In this document: positions 1 to 8,886 of the stretch, in pieces | Layout: the number at the start of each line of letters is the position of its first letter | How positions within the stretch are numbered: position 1 is the first letter of the stretch | Assembly: GCF_002869965.1 (NCBI RefSeq) | Contig: NZ_PEBS01000011.1 | Coordinates: 1 to 64,000, forward strand | Length of the DNA: 64,000 bases | Source: Janthinobacterium sp. ROICE36 | Lineage (GTDB): Bacteria > Pseudomonadota > Gammaproteobacteria > Burkholderiales > Burkholderiaceae_D | Direction of reading: 5' to 3' | Translations under genes and position numbers: made by a program | Notes under the pieces: generated by a model | Databases searched by the model: none | What the model was told of the DNA's origin: nothing | The model's input: only the letters and a program-made list of their open reading frames with translations

Positions 1-176
1 TTCCCGTGCCGATGGCTTTCCACAGCTTCGGTGGCTGGAAGCGCAGCCTGTTTGGCGACCACCACGCGCATGGCCCGGAATCGGTGCGTTTCTACACCAA
101 GCAGAAGGCCGTCACGCAGCGCTGGCCGGCCTCGACAGCTGCAGGCGCCGAGTTTGCCATGCCGACCTTGAAGTAA
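1..176 (+). CDS. mmsA: Methylmalonate-semialdehyde dehydrogenase (CoA-acylating), C-terminal end
   Basis: Only the last 57 codons are inside the window; the reading frame enters at base 3 and ends at TAA 174-176. The visible tail contains [27 protein letters not shown] and a C-terminal FAMPTLK. These are signature segments of the end of MmsA/IolA aldehyde dehydrogenases, which convert malonate or methylmalonate semialdehyde plus CoA and NAD+ to acetyl- or propionyl-CoA in valine or inositol breakdown. The catalytic cysteine and NAD-binding part lie upstream of the window. It converges on the minus-strand phosphatase at 199. Identification rests on the short but very conserved tail. Confidence 0.85.
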   Translation, partial: PVPMAFHSFGGWKRSLFGDHHAHGPESVRFYTKQKAVTQRWPASTAAGAEFAMPTLK

Positions 177-181
177 AACGC

Positions 182-214
182 CGTGGCGGCGCGCAGCATC
201 AGCGCGCCGCCACG
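182..214. terminator. Convergent terminator-like hairpin between mmsA and the phosphatase gene
   Basis: A perfect 13-bp GC-rich stem (CGTGGCGGCGCGC and its complement) with a 7-nt loop lies six bases after the mmsA stop and overlaps the last codons of the opposing gene. Read on the minus strand it is followed by GCGTTTTAC, a short T run. It could end both converging transcripts; the T tract is weak on the plus strand. Confidence 0.6.
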
Positions 215-1773
215 TGTCCGTAGCAGGTCTTCAGTTTCATATAGTCGTAAAAGACGCTGCCCGGCGCGATGCGGGCACCGTCGCAAGCGGTCTGGAAGTC
301 GGTTTCCTTCTCGTTGTACAGCAGGCGCACGATGAGCTGTCCTTCGCCGTTGCGGTACACATCCCACTGCATATTGGCCGCCAGCGGCGAGACGTCCTGT
401 CCGCGCCACGGATTACTCTCGTAACTGTAGCTGGCCGATGCCGGCAGCGGCGCCAGCACCTGCTTCAAGCCCATGGCCGAAGCGAGCGGAATGATCATCT
501 CGGCGTGCGTGAAGCGCAGCTTGGCCGCGTGGCGCAAATCTCCCTTGGTCAGCGCGTCGACTTCCTTGAAAAAATCCTCGCGCAAGGCCAGCGCGAAACG
601 CCAGGTCACGCCTGCGCTGGCCGTGGTAGCCGGTCCTTTCTGGTAAAAATCCTCATGGTCGGCGATATACGCGTAGTAGCGCGCATCCTCGGCAGGCATG
701 TAGCGGCTGAAATCGGCCGGTACTTCATGCCGCATGCCGGCGCTGATCGCATACAGCGCATACAGTTTCGAGGCGGCCGCATTCAGGCTGCGGATGACGG
801 TCTTGCCGCTGCCCGTCATGGTACGCGTGAGCTTGCCGTCCGCGCTGGTGAAGGTGTAGCTGCCCTTGTCGGCATAGCTGGCGCGGCCGCCTTCAAACTG
901 GTCGAGGAAGGCGGGCGCAAACAGCCGTTCAAGCACGTGGCGCGCATGCGCGGCCGCTTCCGGCTGCCGGGCTGGCGCATCCATCAGCGCGTGCAGCTGC
1001 TTGGTTCTTTGATAGTACTGGTAGGCCTGGCTGGCGGCATAGGTGGCGTAATGCGGGTTGGCGCGATCGGCGACAAAATCCGTCTGCGGCGCCAGCTTGT
1101 GCGCGTACAGCAGGAAGCGGTTGACGCCATCATGCTGCAGTACGGGTGCGCGTTGCTGCGGATACGGCGTCGGCGCGGGCGGCAGGTACAACAAGGGCGC
1201 CAGCGCGGGCGCGTGTTCGAGCAGCGACTGCGTGAAAAAGCGCGCACTGTCGCGCGCGCGGTCCACGCCCGAATCGATGGTGACGAGCTGGCGCGGCGCC
1301 GTCGCGGCATCCTGCCCGATTTGCGCAAACAGGGTAGGCAGGCGCGCCAGTATGCGCACGGCCAGTTGCCGGTGTTCGTCGATGCCCGTCTGCGACAGAT
1401 TGCCGTAGCCGGGCCGCTCGATGCCGGCCACGCCATAACCAAGCAAGGCATTCGCCTGCATCAGGGCCAGGATATCGGGGCCCAGTTCGCGTCCCAGTGG
1501 CGTGAGCGCCTCCTGCGCGGCGGCCTGCTGCCACATCGCATACAAGGCCGCGTCGTTCTTCATGCCGGTCAGCCCGCGCGAACCGTGGCGCGCCACCAGT
1601 TGCGTGTAGATGGGCTGGAAGCCGGCCGGCGGCGCGGCATAGGTGGCCGGATCCTGCTGTGGCGCATAGGGCGTCTTGGTCTGGTAATGGCCTTCGACGG
1701 CCATGGCGGGAGCGGAGCTGATGGCGAAGGCCAGGGCCAGCAGCATGCTGGACAAGGGGAGAGATGGGGGCAT
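199..1773 (-). CDS. Secreted histidine-type (branch 2) phosphatase
   Basis: The 524-residue product begins with a Sec signal peptide (SMLLALAFAISSAPAMA), so it is probably periplasmic. The catalytic R-H-G motif of the histidine phosphatase superfamily is at residues 62-64 (LVARHGSRG). The proton-donor HAE motif is near residue 423 (THAEMI). This RHG plus HAE pairing is typical of branch 2, which includes acid phosphatases, phytases and MINPP-like inositol polyphosphate phosphatases; the exact substrate cannot be read from sequence. It is roughly two-thirds identical by eye to the next gene (1862-3451), so the two are tandem paralogues. The ribosome-binding site before the chosen ATG is weak. 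Confidence 0.85.
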   Translation of the reverse strand: MPPSLPLSSMLLALAFAISSAPAMAVEGHYQTKTPYAPQQDPATYAAPPAGFQPIYTQLVARHGSRGLTGMKNDAALYAMWQQAAAQEALTPLGRELGPDILALMQANALLGYGVAGIERPGYGNLSQTGIDEHRQLAVRILARLPTLFAQIGQDAATAPRQLVTIDSGVDRARDSARFFTQSLLEHAPALAPLLYLPPAPTPYPQQRAPVLQHDGVNRFLLYAHKLAPQTDFVADRANPHYATYAASQAYQYYQRTKQLHALMDAPARQPEAAAHARHVLERLFAPAFLDQFEGGRASYADKGSYTFTSADGKLTRTMTGSGKTVIRSLNAAASKLYALYAISAGMRHEVPADFSRYMPAEDARYYAYIADHEDFYQKGPATTASAGVTWRFALALREDFFKEVDALTKGDLRHAAKLRFTHAEMIIPLASAMGLKQVLAPLPASASYSYESNPWRGQDVSPLAANMQWDVYRNGEGQLIVRLLYNEKETDFQTACDGARIAPGSVFYDYMKLKTCYGHVAAR

Positions 1774-1861
1774 GGGAGTCCGTGACGTGATTAGTTCCTG
1801 GGTGCGAGCCTAGCATCAAACGTCAAACAGGCGGGCACGGCTACCCGCCTGCATGCCCTGA

Positions 1862-3451
1862 TTACTGCGCCACGTGGCCGTAGCAGGTCTTCAGCTTCGC
1901 ATACACATAGAAATGGCTGCCGGCAGCAAAGCGGGCGCTATCGCAGGCGGCCTGGAAGTCCGTTTCCTTTTCGTTGTACAGCATTTTTACCAGCACATTG
2001 CCGCTGGCGTCGCGGTACACATCCCACTGCATGTTGGCCGCCATCGGCGCCACGTACAGGCCGCGCCAGTTGCTGTTGTCATAGCTGTAGTTCTGCGCCG
2101 CCGGCAGCGCGCCGACGACGCCCTTCAGACCCATGGCCGTGGCCAGCGGGATGATGGCTTCCGCGTGCGTGAAACGCAGCTTGGCGCCGTGCGACAGGTC
2201 GCCGCGCGCGATGGCGTCCACTTCCGTGAAGAAGTCGTCGCGCAGCGCGCGCACATAGTTCCAGGTGACGCCGGCGCCTTCCGTGGTGCCGGGCCCCTTG
2301 TTATAGAAATCCTGGTAGTCCTGCACGAAGGCCTGGTACTTCGCCGCGTCCGACGGCATGTACTGCACGAAGTCGGCTTTTACTTCATTCGTCATGCCGG
2401 CCATGATGGCGTACAGGTTGTACAGCACCGAGGCGGCATCGGCCAGGCCCTTGATGGTAGTGCCGCCATCGCCCGTGACGGTGTTGGTGAACTTGCCATC
2501 ATCGCTGGTAAAACTGTAAGTGCCCGTATTGGCAAAGCGATAGGTGCCGTTGTCGATCCTGTCGACGAAGGTTTTGGTAAACAGTCGCTCCAGCACCTCG
2601 CGTCCCAGGGTGCGCGCCGTGGCATCTGTGTCGATGGCCGTGTACTTGGCCAGGAAACCGGGGCTATCCAGGTAGGCCTGGTAAGCCTGGCTGTCCTGGT
2701 AAGTCTGGTAATGGCGGTCGAGGGCATCGCTCACCAGGTCCGTCTTCGGCACCAGTTTGTGTGCATACAGCAGGAAGCGGTTGGTGCCATCGGGCTGCGC
2801 TACGGGCTTGCCGGCCGGGTAGCCGGCCGGCGCGGGCGGCAGGGTAATCAAGGGCGCGACGGCCGGCGCCGTGGCGGTCAGCGACTGCACAAAATATGCA
2901 GCGCTGTCCTTGGCGCGGTCCACGCCGGAACTGATGGTGACGATCTGGCGTGGCGCGCTGGCGGCGTTCGCGCCCAGCTGCGTGAACAGGGCGGGCATGC
3001 GCGCCAGCATGCGCACGGCCAGCTGCTTGTGTTCATTGATGCCCGTCTGCGACAGGTTGCCGTAACCGGGCGCCGTGATGCCGTCGACGCCATAGCCGAG
3101 CAGCGCGTTGCCCTTCATCAGTTTCAAGATGTCGGCGCCCAGCTTTTGCCCCAGCGGCGTAAGCGCATCGTCGGCGGCCGCCCTTTGCCAGACGTTGTAG
3201 AAGGCGGCGTCATACTTCATGCTCGACAGCCCGCGCGAGCCGTGGCGCGCCACCAGTTCGGTGAACACGGGCGCATAGCCGGCCGGCGCGGCTTCATACG
3301 TGGCGGCGTCCTGCTGCGGCGTGTACAGCGTCTTGGTCTGATAGTAGGTGACGGGGATGGCCGGCGTGACTGGAGGGGCGGTCTCGCTGCCGCCACAGGC
3401 GGCCAGGGAGAACATCAGGATGGGCAGGGGAAGATGGCGTGCGTGCAGCAT
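1862..3451 (-). CDS. Histidine-type phosphatase lipoprotein, paralogue of the neighbouring gene
   Basis: The 529-residue product has an N-terminal lipobox (FSLAAC, then GGSE), so it is probably a lipoprotein, unlike its paralogue, which has a plain signal peptide. RHG lies at residues 69-71 (LVARHGSRG) and HAE near residue 429 (THAEAI), matching branch 2 histidine phosphatases. The mature halves of the two proteins align over their whole length, for example GYGNLSQTGI and the C-terminal LKTCYGHVA. GAAGGT stands before the ATG as a ribosome-binding site. It sits 80 bp downstream of acpA on the same strand and may be co-transcribed. A phytase or inositol-phosphate role is possible but not shown. 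Confidence 0.85.
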   Translation of the reverse strand: MLHARHLPLPILMFSLAACGGSETAPPVTPAIPVTYYQTKTLYTPQQDAATYEAAPAGYAPVFTELVARHGSRGLSSMKYDAAFYNVWQRAAADDALTPLGQKLGADILKLMKGNALLGYGVDGITAPGYGNLSQTGINEHKQLAVRMLARMPALFTQLGANAASAPRQIVTISSGVDRAKDSAAYFVQSLTATAPAVAPLITLPPAPAGYPAGKPVAQPDGTNRFLLYAHKLVPKTDLVSDALDRHYQTYQDSQAYQAYLDSPGFLAKYTAIDTDATARTLGREVLERLFTKTFVDRIDNGTYRFANTGTYSFTSDDGKFTNTVTGDGGTTIKGLADAASVLYNLYAIMAGMTNEVKADFVQYMPSDAAKYQAFVQDYQDFYNKGPGTTEGAGVTWNYVRALRDDFFTEVDAIARGDLSHGAKLRFTHAEAIIPLATAMGLKGVVGALPAAQNYSYDNSNWRGLYVAPMAANMQWDVYRDASGNVLVKMLYNEKETDFQAACDSARFAAGSHFYVYAKLKTCYGHVAQ

Positions 3452-3531
3452 GGCGTTACCTTCAGGTGTGGTTAGCCCGGGCGCGCCGCGCAGGACGGCG
3501 CACCCAGGGTAGACAGGCAGGAGAATGGGCT

Positions 3532-4932
3532 TTACAGCTTGAGTGCTTTGGCCAGACTGTTGGCGCGCGCATCGCGCTCGCTCAAGGGTGCCAGGCCGTG
3601 GCGTTCCTCGATGAACTTCAGAATCGATACGGTTTCATACTCGGTATGGTCGATATGGCCTCCTTCGCTGAAGGGCGAGATGACCAGGGCGGGGATGCGC
3701 GTGGCCGGGCCGAAGCGGTCGCCTTTCGGTGGCGCCACGTGGTCCCAGAAGCCGCCGTTTTCATCGGTGGTGACGATGATGACGGTGTCCTTCCATTGCG
3801 GGCCTTCCATGATGGCGCTGATGATGGCTACGCCCTCGTCGTCGCCGGCCGCCACGCTCGATTTATCCATCCCTGGATGCATGTTCTTCTTGCCCATGGG
3901 CTTGTAGAACGAGACGGGCGGCAGTTTTCCCGCCTTGACGTCGGCGAGCATATCGGAACGGTCTTTCAGGTGCGTGGCGCGCTGCTGCGGGCTGTCGATG
4001 AAGCGCTTGAAATAGGTGAACGGCTGGTGGTGATACGAGAAATCGTCGGCCTTCTTGCCCGACTTGGTCGAGGCGACAGCGATGTCGTAGCCGTCCGCAT
4101 AGTAGACCCAGGAAATGCCCTTGTCCGTCAGGCGGTCGCCGATGGTGGGCAAGGTTTGCGGCGGCAGGAAAGTCTGTTTCTTGGTGGGGTCGAACAGCAA
4201 CGGGCCCTGCATGGTGTTGACGGCGTAGCCATCCTGCGTCACTTCCGCCTCTTCGCCCTTCTTGTGGCCCGTGCCGCGCTCATCCCGGGCGACGATGGAC
4301 TTGGGCGCGTTCGGGAACACGGGCGTGCAGGCGCAGGTCAGCCACATGTGGTTGAGGAAGGAGCCGCCGTAGGCGGACTGGAAGAAGCGGTCGGCCAGCG
4401 TGTAGCGTTGCGCCAGCGCCCACAGTTTGAGCTTGCTGCCATCGAAATAGCCCATGGGCAGGGCGCCTGTATTGCCCTCGACGACGAAGCGGTCGTTCTT
4501 GCCGTCGTTGATCTGGCGCTTGTGCGTCCAGAAGGCATGCACGGGACTGGCCGTCTTGTCGCCCAGCGAGACGCTCGGTTCCATGTGGAAGGGCGCGTTG
4601 GCGATGCCGGCCTTGAAGCGCGCGTCCAGGCCGCCCTTGTCGAGCGCGACGGCGGGCAGTATGGCATAGGGCTTGCCATCGGGGCCGGTCTGCGTGGTGG
4701 TGTCGGGCGCGCGGCCATTGGCGATGCCGTCGGCGCCAGGGAAGGTGCCGAACAAATGGTCGAAGCTGCGGTTTTCCATGTAAACGACGACGATCTGGCC
4801 GATTTTCGCCAGCTTTGGATCGGCGGCGACCGCGGCGGCCATATCTTGCCGCGTGCCGACGGGGGTGGTGCAGGCCGCCAGACCGATGGCCCCGGCGCCG
4901 AACAGGGCGATTCTTAGAACGTGGTTCAACAT
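3532..4932 (-). CDS. acpA: AcpA/phospholipase C-family acid phosphatase lipoprotein
   Basis: This 466-residue protein starts with a lipoprotein signal (GAGAIGLAAC). It carries the phosphoesterase-family (PF04185) metal-site motifs: YMENRSFDHLFG near residues 51-62 and TTDENGGFWDH near residues 387-397. This family covers Francisella/Burkholderia AcpA acid phosphatases and bacterial phospholipases C. The E-N and D-E-N-G-G residues bind metal and the nucleophile. It lies just upstream of two histidine phosphatases on the same strand, suggesting a phosphate-scavenging group. Two LacI-type palindromes precede it and a LacI-family regulator gene lies upstream. Whether it prefers phosphomonoesters or phospholipids is unresolved. 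Confidence 0.85.
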   Translation of the reverse strand: MLNHVLRIALFGAGAIGLAACTTPVGTRQDMAAAVAADPKLAKIGQIVVVYMENRSFDHLFGTFPGADGIANGRAPDTTTQTGPDGKPYAILPAVALDKGGLDARFKAGIANAPFHMEPSVSLGDKTASPVHAFWTHKRQINDGKNDRFVVEGNTGALPMGYFDGSKLKLWALAQRYTLADRFFQSAYGGSFLNHMWLTCACTPVFPNAPKSIVARDERGTGHKKGEEAEVTQDGYAVNTMQGPLLFDPTKKQTFLPPQTLPTIGDRLTDKGISWVYYADGYDIAVASTKSGKKADDFSYHHQPFTYFKRFIDSPQQRATHLKDRSDMLADVKAGKLPPVSFYKPMGKKNMHPGMDKSSVAAGDDEGVAIISAIMEGPQWKDTVIIVTTDENGGFWDHVAPPKGDRFGPATRIPALVISPFSEGGHIDHTEYETVSILKFIEERHGLAPLSERDARANSLAKALKL

Positions 4933-5010
4933 AACAGTCTCCTTGATGGCGCCTCCGCGGACGGGGCGCTTTTTTTAGTGGTGTGGCCAGAACCGGCCTG
5001 TTTGAACGAA

Positions 5011-5039
5011 TTGCACACGTGTGCAGCACGCGTGTGCAA
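5011..5039. promoter_or_regulatory. Candidate LacI-family operators upstream of acpA
   Basis: A perfect 14-bp palindrome with central CG (TGCACACGTGTGCA, 5012-5025) is followed at once by a second, weaker palindromic element centred on CACGCGTG (5027-5034). The outer parts TTGCACACG and CGTGTGCAA also form a 9-bp inverted repeat. Palindromes with a central CpG are typical LacI-family sites. They lie about 80-105 bp upstream of acpA and downstream of the lacI-type gene on the same strand. Confidence 0.5.
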
Positions 5040-5165
5040 ACAGTAACCCGGATTTTTTTTGATGTCAACAAGTACAGGCGGGGGACGAAAAAATGTGGAA
5101 AACGGGGAACGGCGAGCGGTGGCGGGCGGGCAGACGGCGTTGCGCCATCTGCCGTCTTGAGTGGA

Positions 5166-6185
5166 CTAGCGCGTCGTGCCGCGCCGCACCAGGGTGACGG
5201 GTACTTCCTTCAGGCGACCCGGCATGGCAAATTTTTCCATGCGTTCGACCAGGCTCTTGACGGCGCGGCGCGCCAGTTCGCCCGCGTCCTGGCGGATGGT
5301 GGTCAGCTGGTAGGCATCGAGCGCGGCCATGGGAATGTCGTCGAAACCGATCACCTGCAACTGCGCAGGCACGTCGATGCCGAACCTGCTGCGCGCCGCA
5401 TCGATGAAGCCGCAGGCGATCAGGTCGGTGGCGCAAAAGACGCCGTCGGGCAGCTTGCCCGAGGCGAGCAGGGCGTCGGCCGCATCCTGGCCCGCCTGGT
5501 AGCCGATGGCGTCAGCCAGGTATTCGTCCGCCGTGCAGCGCTTTTTCGCCACGGCCGGCGCCAGGTGTTCAAGGAAGGCTTTGCCGCGCGCGATGCCGCT
5601 GAAACTGCTGGCGCGCGTGTTGATGAAGACCAGCCGTTTGGCGCCGCTGTCGAGCAGGGTGCTGGCCGCCAGTTCGCCACCATGGCGATTGTCACTGTTG
5701 ACCACGTCCACGCCTTTCAGGTCGCGCGCGCGATTGATCATGGCCACCGGCACTTGACGCTGCAGGTATTCAGTGGCGACGGCGGACGGCGGCGAGCCGG
5801 ATGTCATGATGACGCCGGAAATCTTGTAGCTGAGCAGGATGCGCAGCAATTCGCTGAGGCGTTCGGGGTCTTCCGCATTCATCAGCAGCGGCACCAGCGC
5901 ATGTTCGCTCAGGCTGCGCGTGACTTCGCCCAGCAGGGCCACGCGGAACGGGTCCGTGAAGCCTGTGATGACGACGCCTACCAGGTTGCTTTGTCCCTGG
6001 TTCATGCTGCGCGCCAGGATGTTGACCTGGTAGCCCAGCGACTGCGCCGCTTCCATCACGCGGGCCCGTGTTTCGGGCGCCACGCTGGCGCCCGGTGTGA
6101 ATGTGCGCGAGACGGCGGAGCGGGAGACGCCGGCCCGTTTGGCGACGTCCACCGAAGTGACCCAAGACTTGTCTTTTTGTTCCAT
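5166..6185 (-). CDS. LacI-family transcriptional regulator
   Basis: The 339-residue protein has an N-terminal LacI helix-turn-helix (TSVDVAKRAGVSRSAVSRTF, residues about 10-30) including a hinge-helix region. A periplasmic-binding-protein-like effector domain follows (LVGVVITGFTDPF, GVFCATDLIACGF, VIGFDDIPMAA). The start chosen is the ATG giving MEQKDKSW, because the HTH then sits at the usual distance; upstream in-frame starts add an unlikely Ala/Arg/His-rich extension. No sugar gene is adjacent. The nearest target-like sites are the palindromes before acpA, so control of the phosphatase group is an inference. Effector unknown. Confidence 0.88.
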   Translation of the reverse strand: MEQKDKSWVTSVDVAKRAGVSRSAVSRTFTPGASVAPETRARVMEAAQSLGYQVNILARSMNQGQSNLVGVVITGFTDPFRVALLGEVTRSLSEHALVPLLMNAEDPERLSELLRILLSYKISGVIMTSGSPPSAVATEYLQRQVPVAMINRARDLKGVDVVNSDNRHGGELAASTLLDSGAKRLVFINTRASSFSGIARGKAFLEHLAPAVAKKRCTADEYLADAIGYQAGQDAADALLASGKLPDGVFCATDLIACGFIDAARSRFGIDVPAQLQVIGFDDIPMAALDAYQLTTIRQDAGELARRAVKSLVERMEKFAMPGRLKEVPVTLVRRGTTR

Positions 6186-6334
6186 TGACGGTGTAGATGA
6201 ATGAGAGGCCGATGCACGATGCGGTGCGGCGCAACGCCGCGCCATCATCTTAGCCGAAAATCCCGGCCGCGGCGCGAACTGAATGCCAGTCCCGCACCAC
6301 GGCCATCGTGCCGGTGCTCAGCTTCTCAATCGTC

Positions 6335-8803
6335 TTACCACTTCGGTGTGTACTTCAAGGTGAACTGCACGTTGCGCGGGTCGCCATAGTAGTTATTCGA
6401 CCCGGTGGTGTTGTAGGCCGGGATGATATAGCGCTTGTCGAGAACATTGTTGACGTTGACCGACAGGGCCATTTGCGGCGTGGCTTGCCAGGCCAGGCGT
6501 GCATTCCATATCGAGAAGCCGGCAACCTTGAACGTGTACGCGGTATCGAGCGTATGGCTTTGCAGGTTGGCGCCGGCGCCCACGCTGAACTTGTCCCAGG
6601 CGCCGGGCAGGGTATAGCTGGACCAGACGCGCAGCATGTGCTTCGGCGTCCAGGTGGAAAAGACCTTGCCCTGCTTGTCCGGGTCTTCCAGGTAGGTCGT
6701 CGTCGTATAGGCGTAGCCGGCCGACAGCTGCAAGCCGCGCGCCACTTCGCCGGAAACTTCCGCTTCCAGGCCCTGGCTGCGCACCTTGCCCGAGGCGCGC
6801 GAGCAGTACTGCCCGTCGCACACAAGGTCGGCGGCATAGTCGGTGACGGCGCGGTTCTTGTGGTCGTAGCGGAACACGGCCAGCGAGGTGTTCACCTTGC
6901 CATCCATCAGTTCCCCCTTGATGCCCGCCTCGTAGTTGCTGCCCGTGATGGGCTTGAGGACCTTGCCTTGCACGTCGCGGTTGCTTTGCGGCGTGAAGAT
7001 GTCGGCATAGCTGGCGTAGGCCGACCATTGCGGATCGAGCGCGTAGATCAGTCCCGCCGACGGCGTGAACTTGGCGGTGGCGTTGAGTTGTTCTTCTGAA
7101 CCTGCAGGCGTCGCATACAGGAAGTCATACCAGCTGAAGCGTCCGCCCAGCACGGCTTTCAGCTTGCCGGTCAACTGGCCGTTCCAGCTGCCATACAGGC
7201 CTTTCTGGCGTATTTCGTAGGTGCTGTCGCTGGTCACGCCCGTTGGGCGCGCGGCGATACCGTCGATATCTTGCCATGGACGGTGGTGGTTGATGTTGAA
7301 GACGTTTGCCGCTTCTTCCCAGGCGCGCGCGTAGCGGTCGTCTGACGCCAGCGTGACATAGCTGGCGCCCACGAGGACTTCCTGCGCCATGCCCAGGCCA
7401 TCGAATTTGCCGCGTACGAAGGTATCGATACCGCGCTTGCGGTTGTCGAAAACCAGGCCAAAGTCGCCATAGCGCGCGCCGCTGCCGTCGGGACGGATGG
7501 GCATGGCCACGCGCTGGTGCACGGAGCTGGTATTTTCCTGCATGTTCACGGCCGATGCCTTCAGGCTCCACTGGCTGTTGAAATGGTGTTCCAGGTCGAG
7601 GTAAACGTTGGTTTGCCTGGCCTCGCTGCGGTTCCAGTCGGCGCCCGTGAAGGTGGAGCGGGGAAGGTTCAGCGCGCTGCCGTCCACATAGCGGGGCAGG
7701 CCGATGAAGGTGGGGCGGCCGTGGTCATTGACGTTGCTGATGGCCAGGCCCAGGGTGGTGGCCGGTCCCAGGTCATAGTCGAGCGCCGCATACAGGGTGC
7801 GGTTCTTGCTCCACACCTGGTCGACGAAGGAGTGGGTATCGTCTTCATCGACAATAACGCGTCCGCGCAGGCTGGCGTCCGCGTTCAAGGAGCTGCTGAC
7901 GTCGAGCTGGGCGCCAACATGGTCCCACGAGCCGGCGCGCGCCGTCATGCTGACGCTGCGCGTGGCGGTCGGGCGCTTGCGTACCAGGCTGACGGAGCCA
8001 CCAGGGCTGCCCGTGCCGACCAGCATGCCGGAGGCACCGCGCAGCACTTCCAGGCGGTCGTAGATGACCATGTTCTCCTGGCCCCAGTTACCCAGTGCAT
8101 AGGTGTTGCGGTCGATCGGCACGCCGTCGTATTGCCATTGGTCGATCTGGAAACCGCGCGCCGTGATCACCACGCCCGGTCCCACGCCATGTACGCCCAC
8201 CACGCCGGTGACGTTGTTGACGGCCTCGCGCAAGTCCGTGATGCCCTGATCGTCCAGGCGCTGGCGCGTCAGCACGCTGACCGATTGCGGGATGTCCTTC
8301 ATCGCTTGCTCGCCCTTGCCGATGCTGATCCTGCGTGCCGTATAGGAGCCGCTGCCTTCCGTGGTGGCGCCTTGCTCGGCCTGGCCGACGATGGTAATCG
8401 AGGGCATGGTGCGCTCGGCCGCCGCCGTGGGGGCGGACACCGGCGCGGGGGCTGTCACCAGCACATAACCGGTGGGCGTCTTGCCGATGGCGTAGCCGCT
8501 GCCGCGCAGCAGCACGGCGAAACCGTCATCGATGGCGTAGCTGCCTTGCAGGCCTGCGCTGGTCAAACCCTGCACCTTGGAGGCATCGATGACGATGGAG
8601 ACGCCCGCCTGCTGGGCATAGCGATTCAAGGCACCGGCCAGCGGACCGGCGGGGATGGCGTAGCTGGCGACGGCCGGTGCAGCCTGGGCGACTGCCTGGG
8701 CATGCAGGCCGGCGCCGGCCAGCAGCATGGCCGCCAGGGCCAGCGGGCGCAGCCGCGTGCGCAGGGTGTTCGGGGATGAAACGGCAAGGACTTGAACGGA
8801 CAT
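6335..8803 (-). CDS. TonB-dependent siderophore receptor with N-terminal signalling domain
   Basis: This 822-residue outer-membrane receptor follows the FpvA/FecA/FoxA plan. After the signal peptide comes a secretin/TonB N-terminal (STN) signalling domain at about residues 48-115 (PAGPLAGALNRYAQQAG). A TonB-box-like stretch (PSITIVG), a plug domain (DIPQSVSVLTRQRL) and a 22-strand barrel ending in LKYTPKW follow. The STN domain passes ligand occupancy to FecR and the ECF sigma factor encoded upstream (8887-10397), so the three form a cell-surface signalling unit. The ferric ligand cannot be predicted. No siderophore synthesis genes are visible, so a xenosiderophore is possible. Confidence 0.93.
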   Translation of the reverse strand: MSVQVLAVSSPNTLRTRLRPLALAAMLLAGAGLHAQAVAQAAPAVASYAIPAGPLAGALNRYAQQAGVSIVIDASKVQGLTSAGLQGSYAIDDGFAVLLRGSGYAIGKTPTGYVLVTAPAPVSAPTAAAERTMPSITIVGQAEQGATTEGSGSYTARRISIGKGEQAMKDIPQSVSVLTRQRLDDQGITDLREAVNNVTGVVGVHGVGPGVVITARGFQIDQWQYDGVPIDRNTYALGNWGQENMVIYDRLEVLRGASGMLVGTGSPGGSVSLVRKRPTATRSVSMTARAGSWDHVGAQLDVSSSLNADASLRGRVIVDEDDTHSFVDQVWSKNRTLYAALDYDLGPATTLGLAISNVNDHGRPTFIGLPRYVDGSALNLPRSTFTGADWNRSEARQTNVYLDLEHHFNSQWSLKASAVNMQENTSSVHQRVAMPIRPDGSGARYGDFGLVFDNRKRGIDTFVRGKFDGLGMAQEVLVGASYVTLASDDRYARAWEEAANVFNINHHRPWQDIDGIAARPTGVTSDSTYEIRQKGLYGSWNGQLTGKLKAVLGGRFSWYDFLYATPAGSEEQLNATAKFTPSAGLIYALDPQWSAYASYADIFTPQSNRDVQGKVLKPITGSNYEAGIKGELMDGKVNTSLAVFRYDHKNRAVTDYAADLVCDGQYCSRASGKVRSQGLEAEVSGEVARGLQLSAGYAYTTTTYLEDPDKQGKVFSTWTPKHMLRVWSSYTLPGAWDKFSVGAGANLQSHTLDTAYTFKVAGFSIWNARLAWQATPQMALSVNVNNVLDKRYIIPAYNTTGSNNYYGDPRNVQFTLKYTPKW

Positions 8804-8886
8804 GGTGACAGCCTTTTTTGATTGATCTCAGCTGCCTTGACGCACGAGATGCGCAAAGTGGAACCGCGCACGCGAAATTATTCGCA

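Noticed and set aside
3439-4917. A 492-codon plus-strand frame over acpA
   Set aside because: Antisense to acpA, which has a lipobox and catalytic motifs; no motifs are seen in the plus frame.
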